Position numbers and translations under genes: made by a program. The notes under the pieces were generated by a model, which did no database searches, was not told the origin of the DNA, and was given only the letters and a program-made list of their open reading frames with translations. From Manduca sexta (Eukaryota; Arthropoda; Insecta; Lepidoptera; Sphingidae), in the NCBI RefSeq assembly GCF_014839805.1, contig NC_051116.1, positions 4,197,556-4,261,555 of the forward strand: a stretch of DNA of 64,000 nt. Reading direction: 5' to 3'. Positions 10,215 through 19,655 of the stretch are shown here, piece by piece. Within the stretch, counting starts at the first letter, position 1, and the number at the start of each line of letters is the position of its first letter.

Positions 10215-10397
10215 CAATTACAAAGTATTGTTTGATATTCCACTCCGTGAGATGTTAAGACTCATTATGTCCAGTAGTTACACTGGATACAATTTCCTTC
10301 AAACAGGAACACAACTGACTACACACTGCTGGCAGAAATAGAAATTGCGGTGGTACCTATCCAGGCGGACTTTCACATATGAGAGACCACCAGTAGT
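10215..10397 (-). repeat. Family C retroposon, 5' part
   Basis: On the minus strand it starts 'actactggtggtctctcata' and continues through 'ggcggactttcacatatg', 'aacaggaacacaactgac' and 'gagatgttaagactcat' (plus-strand reading). It ends before the 3' third. A 3'-truncated copy is unusual for a retroposon and points to later deletion. Confidence 0.65.
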
Positions 10398-10682
10398 ATA
10401 ATTTCCAGTAAACACTTCTCTTGGCCGGCAATGTTACTCTAGAACAAAGCATCTCTCGCTACAATTCATACATTACATGCATATGTCAATCATCGCTATT
10501 AGCTGAGATCGATGGCGCTCGGTGATAATTTGACAATTGCAAGCATTGATTAGGAGACAATAGTGAAGATGGAGAGTACTTAGACTGGCTTTACTGGTAG
10601 CTCTCGTATGGGGTCGTATGGGTAGGTGGGTAGGTCGCTTTGTCTATTTCAGACAAACAGCCTACATGCACTATACAATTGA

Positions 10683-11020
10683 AGACGTTCTTTAAATACA
10701 TTTATTAAAAATGTATTTCATCTAAAATGTATCGGAAAAAGAATTTTCAAAATCCTCGAAATAATAAATAAATTTGATATTTGATGGAAATGGAAGCTGT
10801 CAAATTACAGTAATAGTGAACTGTGACGTCATCCAGTAGCACCGGTCATAACGCTGCGTGAGTGAGAAAAGGACAGCGCGATAACCCCACTTTTGCTCAC
10901 AATATAAATATGAATAACTGCTTTATATTTCAACTAATTTTGATGCTGATCCGCAGAAGAATTTTCTTTTCATATTATTTTCTGTTATATATAAAATATT
11001 TAACTAAATCAAATAATAGG
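10683..11020 (+). repeat. Unclassified family K repeat, copy 1
   Basis: Over about 330 bp it aligns with 28540-28885: 'aagctgtcaaattacagtaa', 'tagtgaa.tgtg', 'cgctgcgtgagtgagaaaag', 'aactgctttat' and 'ttgatgctgat'. No coding sequence, tail or terminal inverted repeat is seen. Confidence 0.6.
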
Positions 11021-11159
11021 AAACTACCCTATTGTATTCCAATTCGAAGGACATTGTAGCCAGCGTACTTACTGAGCATTATGAGACAAAAAAATATGTA
11101 TCAGTCCTGTCGGAATCAAATCAAGGCCGCCCATTACATATACGCTTCCACAAGATCAT

Positions 11160-11342
11160 TGGACAATTAATATTTCCAACTCCTCCCTATCTTTCTATTT
11201 GATTCATTTCGTTGCGGAACAATGACAAATTAGTTTTCCCTGATACTCGCCGAGCTTCACTGCTCGGTGTCATAAAATTCATGCCACTGCTGATCCTGGC
11301 TTACAGGAGTTGTAGTGGTGGGTGTGAGGGCGGGAGAGTCTC
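11160..11342 (+). repeat. Family G retroposon, partial
   Basis: It matches the right half of 17244-17553: 'ggacaattaatatttccaac', 'cctatctttctatttgat', 'gctgatcctggcttacagga' and 'gtagtggtgggtgtgagggc', ending 'gggagagtc'. Truncated on the left. No TSD is apparent. Confidence 0.65.
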
Positions 11343-11650
11343 AATTTTCAACTAACGCTTTTTCGCAGAGAAAGCCAGCCTAAAGACCTGAATACCTATG
11401 CTACCCTAATAAAGTTTTTAATACCTATTCTAATAACAAACGATTTCCTTTCTATTTGCCTTTTATTTATACAGTTCTGAGCGCAATACGTGCTGGTTAG
11501 AGTTTAAAAGGATTTCAGTGCTGCACGAAAACCTATTTGTGTTAATCTCGACCTATTTCAAACTAAGTTTGCTCAAGTACCTCTTTCTATTATTCGAAGT
11601 TTGTGAAGATATTTCTTGTTTGATGGGAAATACAAACCATTTTTTTAGTT
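11343..11650. other. Stretch without recognised feature
   Basis: Nothing recognised. Confidence 0.4.
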
Positions 11651-11816
11651 GATTGACGAGACGAGTATGAAGCTCGCCTGATGATGATACGACCGCCTAT
11701 AAACAGTTGCAGCACCATAGAACTTAGAAATAAAAAGTACTTCGTTCCCACTGAGCTTGTTACCCTGAGACATTATATTATGTATCTCATAATGTCTAGT
11801 AAATACACTGCATTTA
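11651..11816 (-). repeat. Family C retroposon, diverged
   Basis: 'gacgagacgagtatgaagct', 'cgcctataaacagttgcagc' and 'cctgagacattatattatgt' follow the family C minus-strand order. The 5' third is missing. Confidence 0.55.
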
Positions 11817-12009
11817 ATCGAGTCAAGCCTAATTTTGCATATAAAAGTTCTATGGAATGGCACCACCTTGTAATCAACGGGTAGAAAATGCCCTAAGCAT
11901 TACGTCAGTCTATATATTTCTCTATATATAAAATGTACAAATAAATAATGTCCAGTTCAAACTTTTCAAAAACTAAACCTCTATAAACAACGTCAAAACC
12001 ATATTATTA

Positions 12010-12514
12010 TCCTACCATCAGGGGCGGATGCAGCTTTAGTTTCAGGGGGGTCATATAGCTCATCTAGCCAGAACAGACGCCAACTCGATTCCAATAATAA
12101 ATCTAATTACAAAAGAAATATGCTATTGGTAAACGTCAAAATATATTTGTTATCAAATAACTCATAAATTAAATAACAGCATGTATGATTATGCGTTCCA
12201 TTCGCGTGTTCTTGCTATTACACAAATTATTTATTTTATAAATATATTAGCTTTTGCTTGCGGCTTCGCCCACATGAATGAATTTTCCGGGATAAAAGTC
12301 CCGCTATATATTACCTCGGTCTCAAAGTATCTCTATACCAAATTTCATAAAAATCCGCTGTATATTATGAGAAAATCAATAACATACAAACAGACAGAAA
12401 AAGGAACCTTGTTTTGTAATACGTATAGATCAATGAGAATCGTTAAAAATGATTAGTACCTACGCCCAGGGCGGTCATGACCCCCACGACCCCCTGGATC
12501 CGCCCTTCCTACCA
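12010..12514. mobile_element. hAT-type non-autonomous element with 8-bp TSD
   Basis: Perfect 8-bp direct repeats 'tcctacca' (12010-12017 and 12507-12514) flank an element whose ends are inverted repeats, 'caggggcggatgcag' on the left and 'ctggatccgccctt' on the right. CAGGG-type termini plus an 8-bp TSD are the signature of hAT transposons. A Helitron occupies 12247-12429; without it the element is about 306 bp. There is no transposase coding sequence, so it is a MITE-like derivative. Confidence 0.78.
12247..12429 (-). mobile_element. Non-autonomous Helitron nested in the hAT element
   Basis: The left edge 'ttagcttttgcttgcggctt' is the complement of the Helitron hairpin end. The right edge on the minus strand begins ATCTATACGTATTAC. 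The interior has 'ttccgggataaaagtcccgc' and 'aaatttcataaaaatccgct', common to this Helitron group. Confidence 0.75.
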
Positions 12515-12733
12515 ACTCGGTTATTAACGCAATAATACCCCCAGTATGTCCACATAATACGCCCGGTTTTCGCTACGACATACCGTGGTCAGCGCAAAGG
12601 TTAATTTATCGGACTTCCGACTCGCTAGCGCTTCTAAATACCTGTCATATTTTTACTCGTAATAGAAAATGCGAACAGGATGTCGGAATAATGGAGGAGG
12701 CTTAAAATTATTCGAAATTATGACGATGAGCTT
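12515..12733. other. Stretch without recognised feature
   Basis: Nothing recognised. Confidence 0.4.
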
Positions 12734-12750
12734 GCCGTTTATTATAATCT

Positions 12751-13590
12751 TCTATACTTATAATAAATCTGTAGAGAGGTCAATTCTGTACATGAAATAT
12801 ATTTCCAAAATAACTATCAGGGGGTGATTAGGGATCGATACTGATGCCAAAAATGCAATTAGTAAAATTTTTGTCTGTCTGTCTGTCTGTATAACCGTTA
12901 TAGAAACAAAAACTACTCGACGGATTTTAACGAAACTTGGTACAATTATTTGTCATACTGTGCTGGTTATAGTATACTTTTCATCACGCTACAATTAATA
13001 GGAGCAGAGCAGTGAAGGGAAATGTTAGGAAAACGGGAGAAGTTACTCCATTTTTTAAGCTTCCGTCGCGTGTGCAACCTTAATGGTTAATACTACACAG
13101 AAATCATGTATGATGGAAATGTTCTCCTTAAAATTATGTAAAAAATATCCCACGACAGCATATGTCTATCTTTTATGGTTGACTCACAATAACACGTGTA
13201 ACTCCCGATAGCTTAGCAGTTCGAAGCTTTCTCATTATATTTGTCTAATCTTACGTTCATAACACTCTCAGTCATCCCTAATTAAAAAAGTGAACATTAT
13301 TAAATATTCCCTAAAAAAGAATCATAGAAATCGGTAGAGAAACACCAATGTTATACATGAAATACGATAATAATAAGCCATCATGCGTGAATACTGAATC
13401 ATGCTATTAGGATTATTTTTGTATATATATATAAGGTCGCGAACGCACAGGCAGGCGGCTTGCTTGGCACCTAGAGGCTAGCGAACCACCTAGCGAGTAG
13501 CTTCGTAAAACGAACATTCTCGAACGTTCGCGACCGGCTCCATTTTTGAAGTCCGAAATCCACGCGGGCGAAGCTGCGGGCGGAAGCTAG
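12751..13590 (+). mobile_element. Non-autonomous Helitron, 840 bp
   Basis: It begins 'tctatacttataataaatct' and ends 'gggcggaagctag' after the hairpin 'gcgggcgaagctgcgggc', followed by T. About 330 bp of the 5' end and 45 bp of the 3' end match 18740-19235, but the middle (about 13085-13545) is different. The middle includes an 11-bp inverted repeat, 'ggtcgcgaacg' at 13435-13445 and 'cgttcgcgacc' at 13525-13535. A (GTCT)n run lies near 12873-12888. No Rep/helicase frame. Confidence 0.83.
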
Positions 13591-13926
13591 TAAATAATAA
13601 TAATATCAGCCCTGTATTATATACTTTGCCCACTGCTGAGCACGGGCCTCCTCTACTACTGAGAGGGATTAGGCCTTAGTCCACCACGCTGGCCTAGTGC
13701 GGATTGGTAGACTTCACACACCTTCGAAATTCCTATACAGAACTTCTTAGATGTGCAGGTTTCCTCACGATGTTTTCCTTCACCGTTACAGCGAACGATA
13801 AATTCATAAAGAATACACACATGATTTTAGAAAAGTCAGACGTGTGTGCTCTTGGGATTTGAACCTGCGGATATTCGTCTTGGCAGTCCGTTCCACACCC
13901 AACTAGGCTATCGCCGCTTATATGCC
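13591..13926 (-). repeat. SINE family A
   Basis: Full-length minus-strand copy running from the tail 'aataataataatatcagccc' to the head 'aggctatcgccgct'. Box B lies in 'gggatttgaacctgc' (complement). It closely resembles 5386-5710. Confidence 0.87.
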
Positions 13927-14173
13927 GCCGTTTATTATGGATTGAATATAATTGTTGTAGAATGTAACCTTTGTTGTTACCAATATTTTTTTATGTGTTC
14001 TATTTTTGTAAATATTTGAATGTTATTGTTTGTTTGCCTAGTTACATATTTACTCTGAATGAAACACTCGTGTTAATAACACATCTTTTTACTTAATTTT
14101 ATAAATAAGTCAGAACATATATACCAATTACTTACAACAATAAGTTTGACGAAATGTGGATTAGTTGCATTTC

Positions 14174-14193
14174 TAACCTAACCTAACCTAACT
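14174..14193. repeat. Short interstitial telomere-like tract
   Basis: Four tandem 'taacc'/'taact' units form a (CCTAA)n tract, the complement of the insect telomere unit TTAGG. At 20 bp it is too short to imply a former chromosome end. Confidence 0.5.
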
Positions 14194-14292
14194 CCGTAGG
14201 AAAAAGCGTGACAATATTGCTCAATTTATGGATTGAAAGTACGACTTCCTACTTTATAAGTGGAAAATATACTTAGGATTCTTGTTTCTATA

Positions 14293-14423
14293 TCTATACT
14301 AATAGTATAGAAGAAAGTTTCTTGGTTTGTAGGGGCTATTCTCTGAAACTAATGAACCGAATTTAAAAATTCGGTTTTAATTTAAATTTTAATTGCACGG
14401 GCGAAGCCGCGGTTAAAAGCTAT
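14293..14423 (+). mobile_element. Mini-Helitron remnant, 131 bp
   Basis: It begins 'tctatactaatagtataga' after A and ends 'gggcgaagccgcggttaaaa' then gctat, so the CTAG end is mutated to CTAT. An internal palindrome-like 'aaaattcggttttaatttaa' region is present. No coding sequence. Confidence 0.7.
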
Positions 14424-14764
14424 GTTTATTAGTTACGACCACATACGTAGCATAAACCAATCTTCAAAAATTATAAACCCAAATTCCTATGGTTAACTTT
14501 GGAGTTTAGATAATTCTATTTGCAGCCTTAACCATTCCTAATAAGGTTCATTAGAGACATTAACTTACCGTATACTTTAAAAACACGCCACAAAAATATA
14601 CATGCCACATCCAAAATTTCTTCATCCGCGCTAGTATCATGAAATGGGTTGTATTTTGTATGGCATCTGTCGGAGAGTCTCAGCAAGTTGCGAAATGCGC
14701 CATGAATTTACATTATTAGCTATTAAACATTCAATAAACCGGACGCGTGAAGTATTCAGCGGCC
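14424..14764. other. Stretch without recognised feature
   Basis: Nothing recognised before the SINE F fragment. Confidence 0.4.
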
Positions 14765-14910
14765 ATTCTCCGGTTATATCGGATTGCCCTCACCGGACTA
14801 TGAGAGTGAAGGAACAGAGAGTGCTTGTGTATTGCACACACACTTGTGCACTATAACACCTCTTGCGTAATTGGCTGACCTGAAATTCGGTTAGGAAGGA
14901 ATCGTTAGAT
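14765..14910 (+). repeat. SINE family F, 3' part
   Basis: 'cggactatgagagtgaagga', 'gcttgtgtattgcacacaca' and 'gaaattcggttaggaaggaa' match the 3' half of 7194-7553. 5'-truncated. Confidence 0.75.
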
Positions 14911-14921
14911 TTTTTTTTTTT

Positions 14922-15125
14922 AGCTGTGATCCGATCTACGCAGAATGAGCTCACAGTGTATTAAAGTCTGGCAGCCGGTCTTTTGAGTTCCGATTTAAGT
15001 AAATGTAGAACTGGATCCCAGGCTTGTGCAACCTTCCAACCATTTTCCCTATTAATTAATTAAATTAGGATGTTTTTTAATTTCAATAGCCTCGCGGATC
15101 ATCCTAGGCAGGAATCGGTGTTCTT
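14922..15125 (-). pseudogene. Penelope-like C-terminal remnant, frameshifted
   Basis: The minus strand encodes the same tail as 9304-9528, recognisable from 'ggatgatccgcgaggctatt' and 'acaagcctgggatccag', but an insertion around 15052-15066 and an early stop break the frame. Confidence 0.55.
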
Positions 15126-15151
15126 TGGCAAGGATTTTCATACAAAAATAT

Positions 15152-15255
15152 CAGAAAGAAAGAAAGAAATTTATTTTGCAATAAACACAAGGCATATAAA
15201 TTAAATTGATGTCACGGAGGGCAAAAAAATAATAATAAAAAAGAATAAAAAAAAA
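15152..15255. repeat. Low-complexity A-rich tract
   Basis: (AGAA)n near 15152-15170 and an A-rich run at 15225-15256. No function assigned. Confidence 0.5.
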
Positions 15256-15288
15256 AGAAACCGTGCGCAAATGTTGCCAATTTCTTTT

Positions 15289-15667
15289 GTGGTACTATAG
15301 ACTTTCCCGCCCTCACACCCACCACTACAACTCCTGTAAGACAGGATCAGCAGCGGCACGCATTTTATGGCACAGGGCAGTGAAGATTGGCGAGTCTCAG
15401 GGAAACCTAATGTCATCATCCCGCAATGAAATTAATCAAATAGAAAGATAGGGAGGAGTTGAAAATGTTTATAGTCCACTTCCCTCTATAGCAAAGCGGG
15501 TGACAAAATAATGAACTAAGGAGGCGTTTTAACCTCAAGGATAGGGACGTTTACAACTAGATAAGCTAGTTATAAAGCACCACGGATAAAATTAAAAGAA
15601 AGCGTCCTATCACATGAGCTGTTAGATTTGATTACAATAGACATAGAATAAACGCGTGGTACTATAG
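15289..15667 (-). repeat. Family G retroposon with 12-bp TSD
   Basis: Direct repeats 'gtggtactatag' at 15289-15300 and 15656-15667 bound a 355-bp unit. It starts on this strand with 'actttcccgccctcacaccc' and includes 'gctagttataaagcaccacg'. It is the inverse of 17244-17553. No terminal inverted repeats, so it behaves as a retroposon. I see no box A/B pair, poly(A) or 5S-like promoter, and the family is unrecognised. Confidence 0.72.
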
Positions 15668-16273
15668 AGGACAGTGGAAAGTTATCGCTGACAACACCTT
15701 GTACCCTATCTGTCAATCATCACCCAAATTGGCAACTTTTCCCGCCTTTTCTGGTTAATTTTACAAAATTATTCTTAGTTTCAAATCTTGCCCTGATAAT
15801 GGAATTAGACAAATAAGGAATCAGTCAAACTGTTCTAAAGTGATGCTTTTACATACAATTGATTATTATATAGCCTTATAAATATAATAAACGGTTCCAA
15901 TATTCAAATTAAATTTGTCGCACATAAAAATTTGATGGCCAGGTCGCCCGGGGCGTGGAATAATTTTACGAGAAACTTTAGGTTATTGAATTTGAATACT
16001 ATAATGGCTGTTTGTAATGGATTATGATGATTTAGTTTTATCTTTTAGTCATCATGTTACTAAATATAAAGTTTAGTTTTGATTTATTTTTGTTAATATC
16101 GATAGAAAATATTATTCATATTTTATTAGATTTAGGTGAGGAGTTCTTATTTTATGTGGAGCGGATATTGGGAAGTTAGTCATACAAAAATTTCGCACTA
16201 ATGCGATGGGTGAAATAGCAAAACATCAATATAAAATACTTCGTATTCTATATGGTGATTTGCATGTTTTTAA
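15668..16273. other. AT-rich stretch without recognised feature
   Basis: No gene or repeat recognised. Confidence 0.5.
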
Positions 16274-16752
16274 TGAGCATATTAGACATTGAAATAAAAA
16301 CTAAAAACTATTTAAACGGATTTTATCGCGGTTTTTTATATTATTATTCGCGAGGCTATTGAAATTAAAAAACACCCAAATTTCAATAGGGAAGATGGTT
16401 GGAAGCTTGCACAAGCCTGGGATCCTGTTCTACATTTAATTAAATCGGATCCCAAAAGACCGGCTGCCAGACCTCAAGACACTGTGAGCTCATTCTGCGT
16501 AGATCGCACCGTCAACAGATAAAAATTTTAAAAAGTTGTATATTTGAAAAATGTAGGTAGATATTGTAACTTTGACTTTACGGATGAACAACACCTCAGT
16601 CCCCCCGTGACCATGAAGGCTGCAAAGTCTTCGAAACGTCGGGAGAAAATAATAATATAAAAAACCGCGATAAAATCCGTTTAAATAGTTTTTAGTTTTT
16701 ATTTCAATGTCTAACATTCGCGTAAACATAAGAAATCATTGAGCATATTAGA
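16274..16752 (+). mobile_element. Penelope-like element with 13-bp TSD and 62-bp inverted arms
   Basis: Direct repeats 'tgagcatattaga' (16274-16286 and 16740-16752) bound the insertion. A perfect inverted repeat of about 60 bp pairs 16286-16347 with 16650-16711 and contains 'ggattttatcgcggtttttt'. Between the arms lie the coding remnant (16346-16522) and the 3' untranslated region with 'gaccatgaaggctgcaaagt' and 'cgaaacgtcgggagaaaata'. The left arm is truncated relative to the right arm. Confidence 0.7.
16346..16522 (+). pseudogene. C-terminal remnant of a Penelope-like protein
   Basis: Fifty-nine codons including the stop encode IREAIEIKKHPNFNREDG and later KLAQAWDPVLHLIKSDPKR, nearly identical to 9304-9528 but ending CVDRTVNR. 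It enters directly from the inverted arm with no start codon, so it cannot be expressed as a protein on its own. Confidence 0.6.
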
Positions 16753-16826
16753 ATCATTTTTACAAATATGACATGCATTTATATCTAAGGGCACTGTGAC
16801 ATATATTACCAATCTATGTCTGTATA

Positions 16827-17106
16827 TCTATAAATATATATAAAAATGAATTCCTATTTCCCTTGGTCACGCCATCACGCGTGAACGGCTGGACCGATTT
16901 CACAATTTTTTGTTGTTGTGTTTGTTATTGTCAGGAGAAGGTTCTTATGGAAGAAAAAATCCAAAAAATTGCGCGGAAAATTAGAAAACTTAACGAACAC
17001 ATTAATTTTGTATAACCGTCAATTGTTTGAAATAATTGTCAGCGATTGACAGATTGCGCGCTAAAATTCATAGTTAAGACGGGACAACGTCTGTCGGGGC
17101 AGCTAG
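16827..17106 (+). mobile_element. Non-autonomous Helitron, 'gacaacgtctgtc' type
   Basis: It starts 'tctataaatatatataaaaa' and continues 'ttcccttggtcacgccatca' and 'cgcgtgaacggctggaccga'. The 3' hairpin is 'gacgggacaacgtctgtcgg', followed by gcagctag and T. Full relatives: 31898-32181 (-), 35507-36140 (-) and 51588-51874 (+). Confidence 0.83.
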
Positions 17107-17185
17107 TTGGTAATAAATTCGGAGTACAAAAGTCCTGATGTCCGTCTATAACTAGCTATATACTGTTTAATGTCTAGATTTAGGC

Positions 17186-17705
17186 GAGTGCTTCGGTGGC
17201 GTAATTGTAGCGTACGCGATACGGCCACTGATACATACGTGATACATATGTGATAGGTTCTTTTAATTTTATCCGTGGTGCTTTATAACTAGCTTATCTA
17301 GTCGTAAACGTCCTTATCCTTGAGGTTAAAACGCCTCCTTAGATCATGATTTTGTCACCCGCATTACTATGGAGGGAAGTGGACAATTAATACTTCCAAC
17401 TCCTTCCTATCTTTCTATTTGATATCGATGCGGAATAATGACATATTAGTTTTCCCTGAGATTCGCCGAGCGTCACTGCTCGCTGTCGTACAATGCCACT
17501 GCTGATCCTGGCTTACAGGAGTTGTAGTGGTGGGTGTGAGGGCGGGAAAGTCTCTGATACATACGTGATTTTTGTTTTATTTCGCTCACTATCACTTCGG
17601 ACTTCTATTTGAGTTCGATAGCGGTAGCCTCGCCTACCACAAGGGAAGAAACATACTTGACAAAAAAGTGGATGTTATGCACCTCTGTCTACCCCATTGA
17701 AAAGA
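17186..17705 (+). repeat. Diverged SINE family B split by a family G retroposon
   Basis: The head 'tgcttcggtggcgtaattgt' is at 17190 and the body resumes at 17570 with 'tagcggtagcctcgcctacc', 'aagaaacatacttgac' and 'gcacctctgtctacccc'. The interruption at 17244-17553 is bounded by a 16-bp direct repeat. Confidence 0.65.
17228..17569 (+). repeat. Family G retroposon with 16-bp TSD
   Basis: Perfect direct repeats 'ctgatacatacgtgat' at 17228-17243 and 17554-17569 flank a 310-bp element ending 'gtgagggcgggaaagtct'. This is the same end sequence that abuts the TSD in 15289-15667, so that terminus is genuine. The other terminus is near 'tgtgatagg...tcttttaatt'. Confidence 0.78.
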
Positions 17706-18251
17706 AAATCCCACATATTATTCAACAGCCTTACTTTTAAACCGAGTCTTTTGTTATAGCAAACATATTTCTGTTCATTGCAGGTATAAAGTTAGCTGGC
17801 CTCCATGGGCCCGTAAATCAGTTGAATGCATGGCGATGCTAATTATCGCCCAGCGTACAGTTACTGTTAGATGAGATGAAACTACTTGGAAAATACGATA
17901 TATGCTCGCAGGGGCAGTAAGTTTATTCAAGGTGGGGTAAATATGTAAATTGGCTATAAGATATGTGCAACGGATGGTAATTATGGCTGATTAAATTTTT
18001 TCGATGTATGGTTTCATCGTAGCAGGAGTTGTAAGTTAGTGGGGTAGGTAGGAAGGGTAAAGATGTAATTGGAAATTATTTTGTTGGTAATAAAATATGT
18101 GCAACAAGTGAGCATGACTGATATAATTTTTGCTACATATCGTTTCAAAAAGTATTAGATTTGACGTTGTCAATTTGGTACTTTAGTACTTTCTGTAGAA
18201 AATGTTTTTTTATAACAAAATGGGAGCCTCATGAAACAGTTTTAACCCATA
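17706..18251. other. AT-rich stretch with a diverged tandem duplication
   Basis: About 17930-18035 and 18050-18150 look like two diverged copies of one unit. Shared words are 'gggtaaa.atgtaa', 'aatatgtgcaac' and 'cgtttca'. Otherwise nothing recognised. Confidence 0.35.
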
Positions 18252-19235
18252 TCTATATATATAAAAATGAATTGCTGTTCGTTAGTCTCGCTAAAACTCG
18301 AGAACGGCTGAACGGATTTCTCTTATCTTGGTCTTGAATTATTCGTGGAGGTCTAGGGAAGGTTTAAAAGGTGAGAAATATTCGAATAATTGCCGGGAAA
18401 ATCCTCAAAACAGCATTTTTCTATTTCCCATACAAACGTTTTCTAACTAATACGTAGAGTCAATTTGAGCTTTATTGCTATTGTATAAAGTTCACTGTTG
18501 TCTAAGCAATGTAGGTGTGTTCCTAACATCAAAGCAGTGTGCGTTGGAGCACAGAATATAATAATGTAATGTCGCGTTCTGAAACTCAACAAAAGTGATA
18601 TCGCGGACCCGACTAAATTGAACAGTCACAAAATTTAATATATCATTAGTTATTTGGTTGGCTTCACGATATTATTTCTTTTGTTTTACTTTAAAATGCA
18701 TGTTTTCGTTATGGACAATTTTTGAGCTACTTTTGCATATCTATACTTATAATAAATCTGTAGAGAGGTCAATTCTGTACATGAAATATATTTCCAAAAA
18801 TAACTGGGGGTGATTAGGGATCGATACTGATGCCAAAAATGCAATTAGTAAAATTTTTGTCTGTCTGTATAACCGTTATAGAAACAAAAACTACTCGACG
18901 GATTTTAACTTAACTTGGTACAATTATTTTTCATACTCCTGAGCTGGTTATAGTATACTTTTCATCACGCTACAATTAATAGGAGCATAGCAGTAATAGA
19001 AAATGTTGGGAAAACGGGAGAAGTTACTCCATTTTTTAAGCTTCCGTCATTTCGTGTGCAACCTTAATGGTTAAAAGTTCCTTCGATTTCACCAGGATCC
19101 CATCATAAGACCCTGACCGGACAATCGGACCACCTGCATACCACCATAAATTAAAAAAACATCCCGACAAATTGAGCACCTTCTCCATTTTTGAAACCCG
19201 AAATCCACGCGGGCGAAGCTGCGGGCGGAAGCTAG
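18252..19235 (+). mobile_element. Chimeric Helitron, copy 1 (984 bp)
   Basis: It starts after A with 'tctatatatataaaaatgaa' and 'ctcgagaacggctgaacgga', one Helitron 5' type. It has no 3' hairpin of its own. At 18740 a second complete Helitron begins ('tctatacttataataaatct') and supplies the only 3' end ('gcgggcgaagctgcgggcgg', aagctag, then T). The same junction occurs in the inverted copy at 56050-57038, so the fused unit has transposed as one element. No coding sequence is recognised in either half. Confidence 0.8.
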
Positions 19236-19655
19236 TTATAAATAAATATACATAACAAATTTATTTGTAAAACTTCTTTCAATTGCAAAATGAAAAAAAA
19301 TCACCTAGAGGAAAAGTTATTGATATTTTGACTATTTATACCGACTAGAGGTTACATTTTTTAAATGCAACTGAATAACCTAATTTGCTACTAATACACG
19401 ATATGATATTCGCCTATTCACATCAAGGAATCAACATAAGGTCGCCAAAATTTAGACACAGGGTTCGTGCTTCTGTTCTTTTCCATTCGAGAACGAATGT
19501 ATTTTTATTACATTATCATCAATAAATGGCTTAGTTCAGTGGTTCCCAAAGTTGACTCGACTGCGACTAAAAACTTCCAAAGTCTGCACTCACCTGGCTG
19601 TTATGAAGTTGTAACGGGGTAACTTAGTGTAGGGAGTATGTGAGTGTCCCAATAA
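19236..19655. other. AT-rich stretch without recognised feature
   Basis: Nothing recognised. Confidence 0.45.

Larger units (their letters stand above)
12734..13938. mobile_element. Nested composite: SINE A split by a Helitron, 12-bp TSD
   Basis: Direct repeats 'gccgtttattat' at 12734-12745 and 13927-13938 lie outside both the Helitron (12751-13590) and the SINE (13591-13926). The simplest reading is that the minus-strand SINE inserted first with this TSD and the Helitron then entered its (AAT)n tail. Confidence 0.7.

Noticed and set aside
14174..14193. Telomere or telomeric retrotransposon site from (CCTAA)n
   Set aside because: Only four units and no telomere-specific LINE nearby; short tracts are common.
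15041..15066. Possible second TSD or target duplication from 'taattaattaaattag'
   Set aside because: It is a simple AT slippage within the Penelope-like remnant; no matching flank was found.
16560..16650. Hammerhead ribozyme in the Penelope-like 3' region ('atgaagg...cttcgaaacgtc')
   Set aside because: GAAAC and GTC are present but the CTGANGA core is not, so the fold is incomplete in these copies. A covariance search on full-length copies would be needed.
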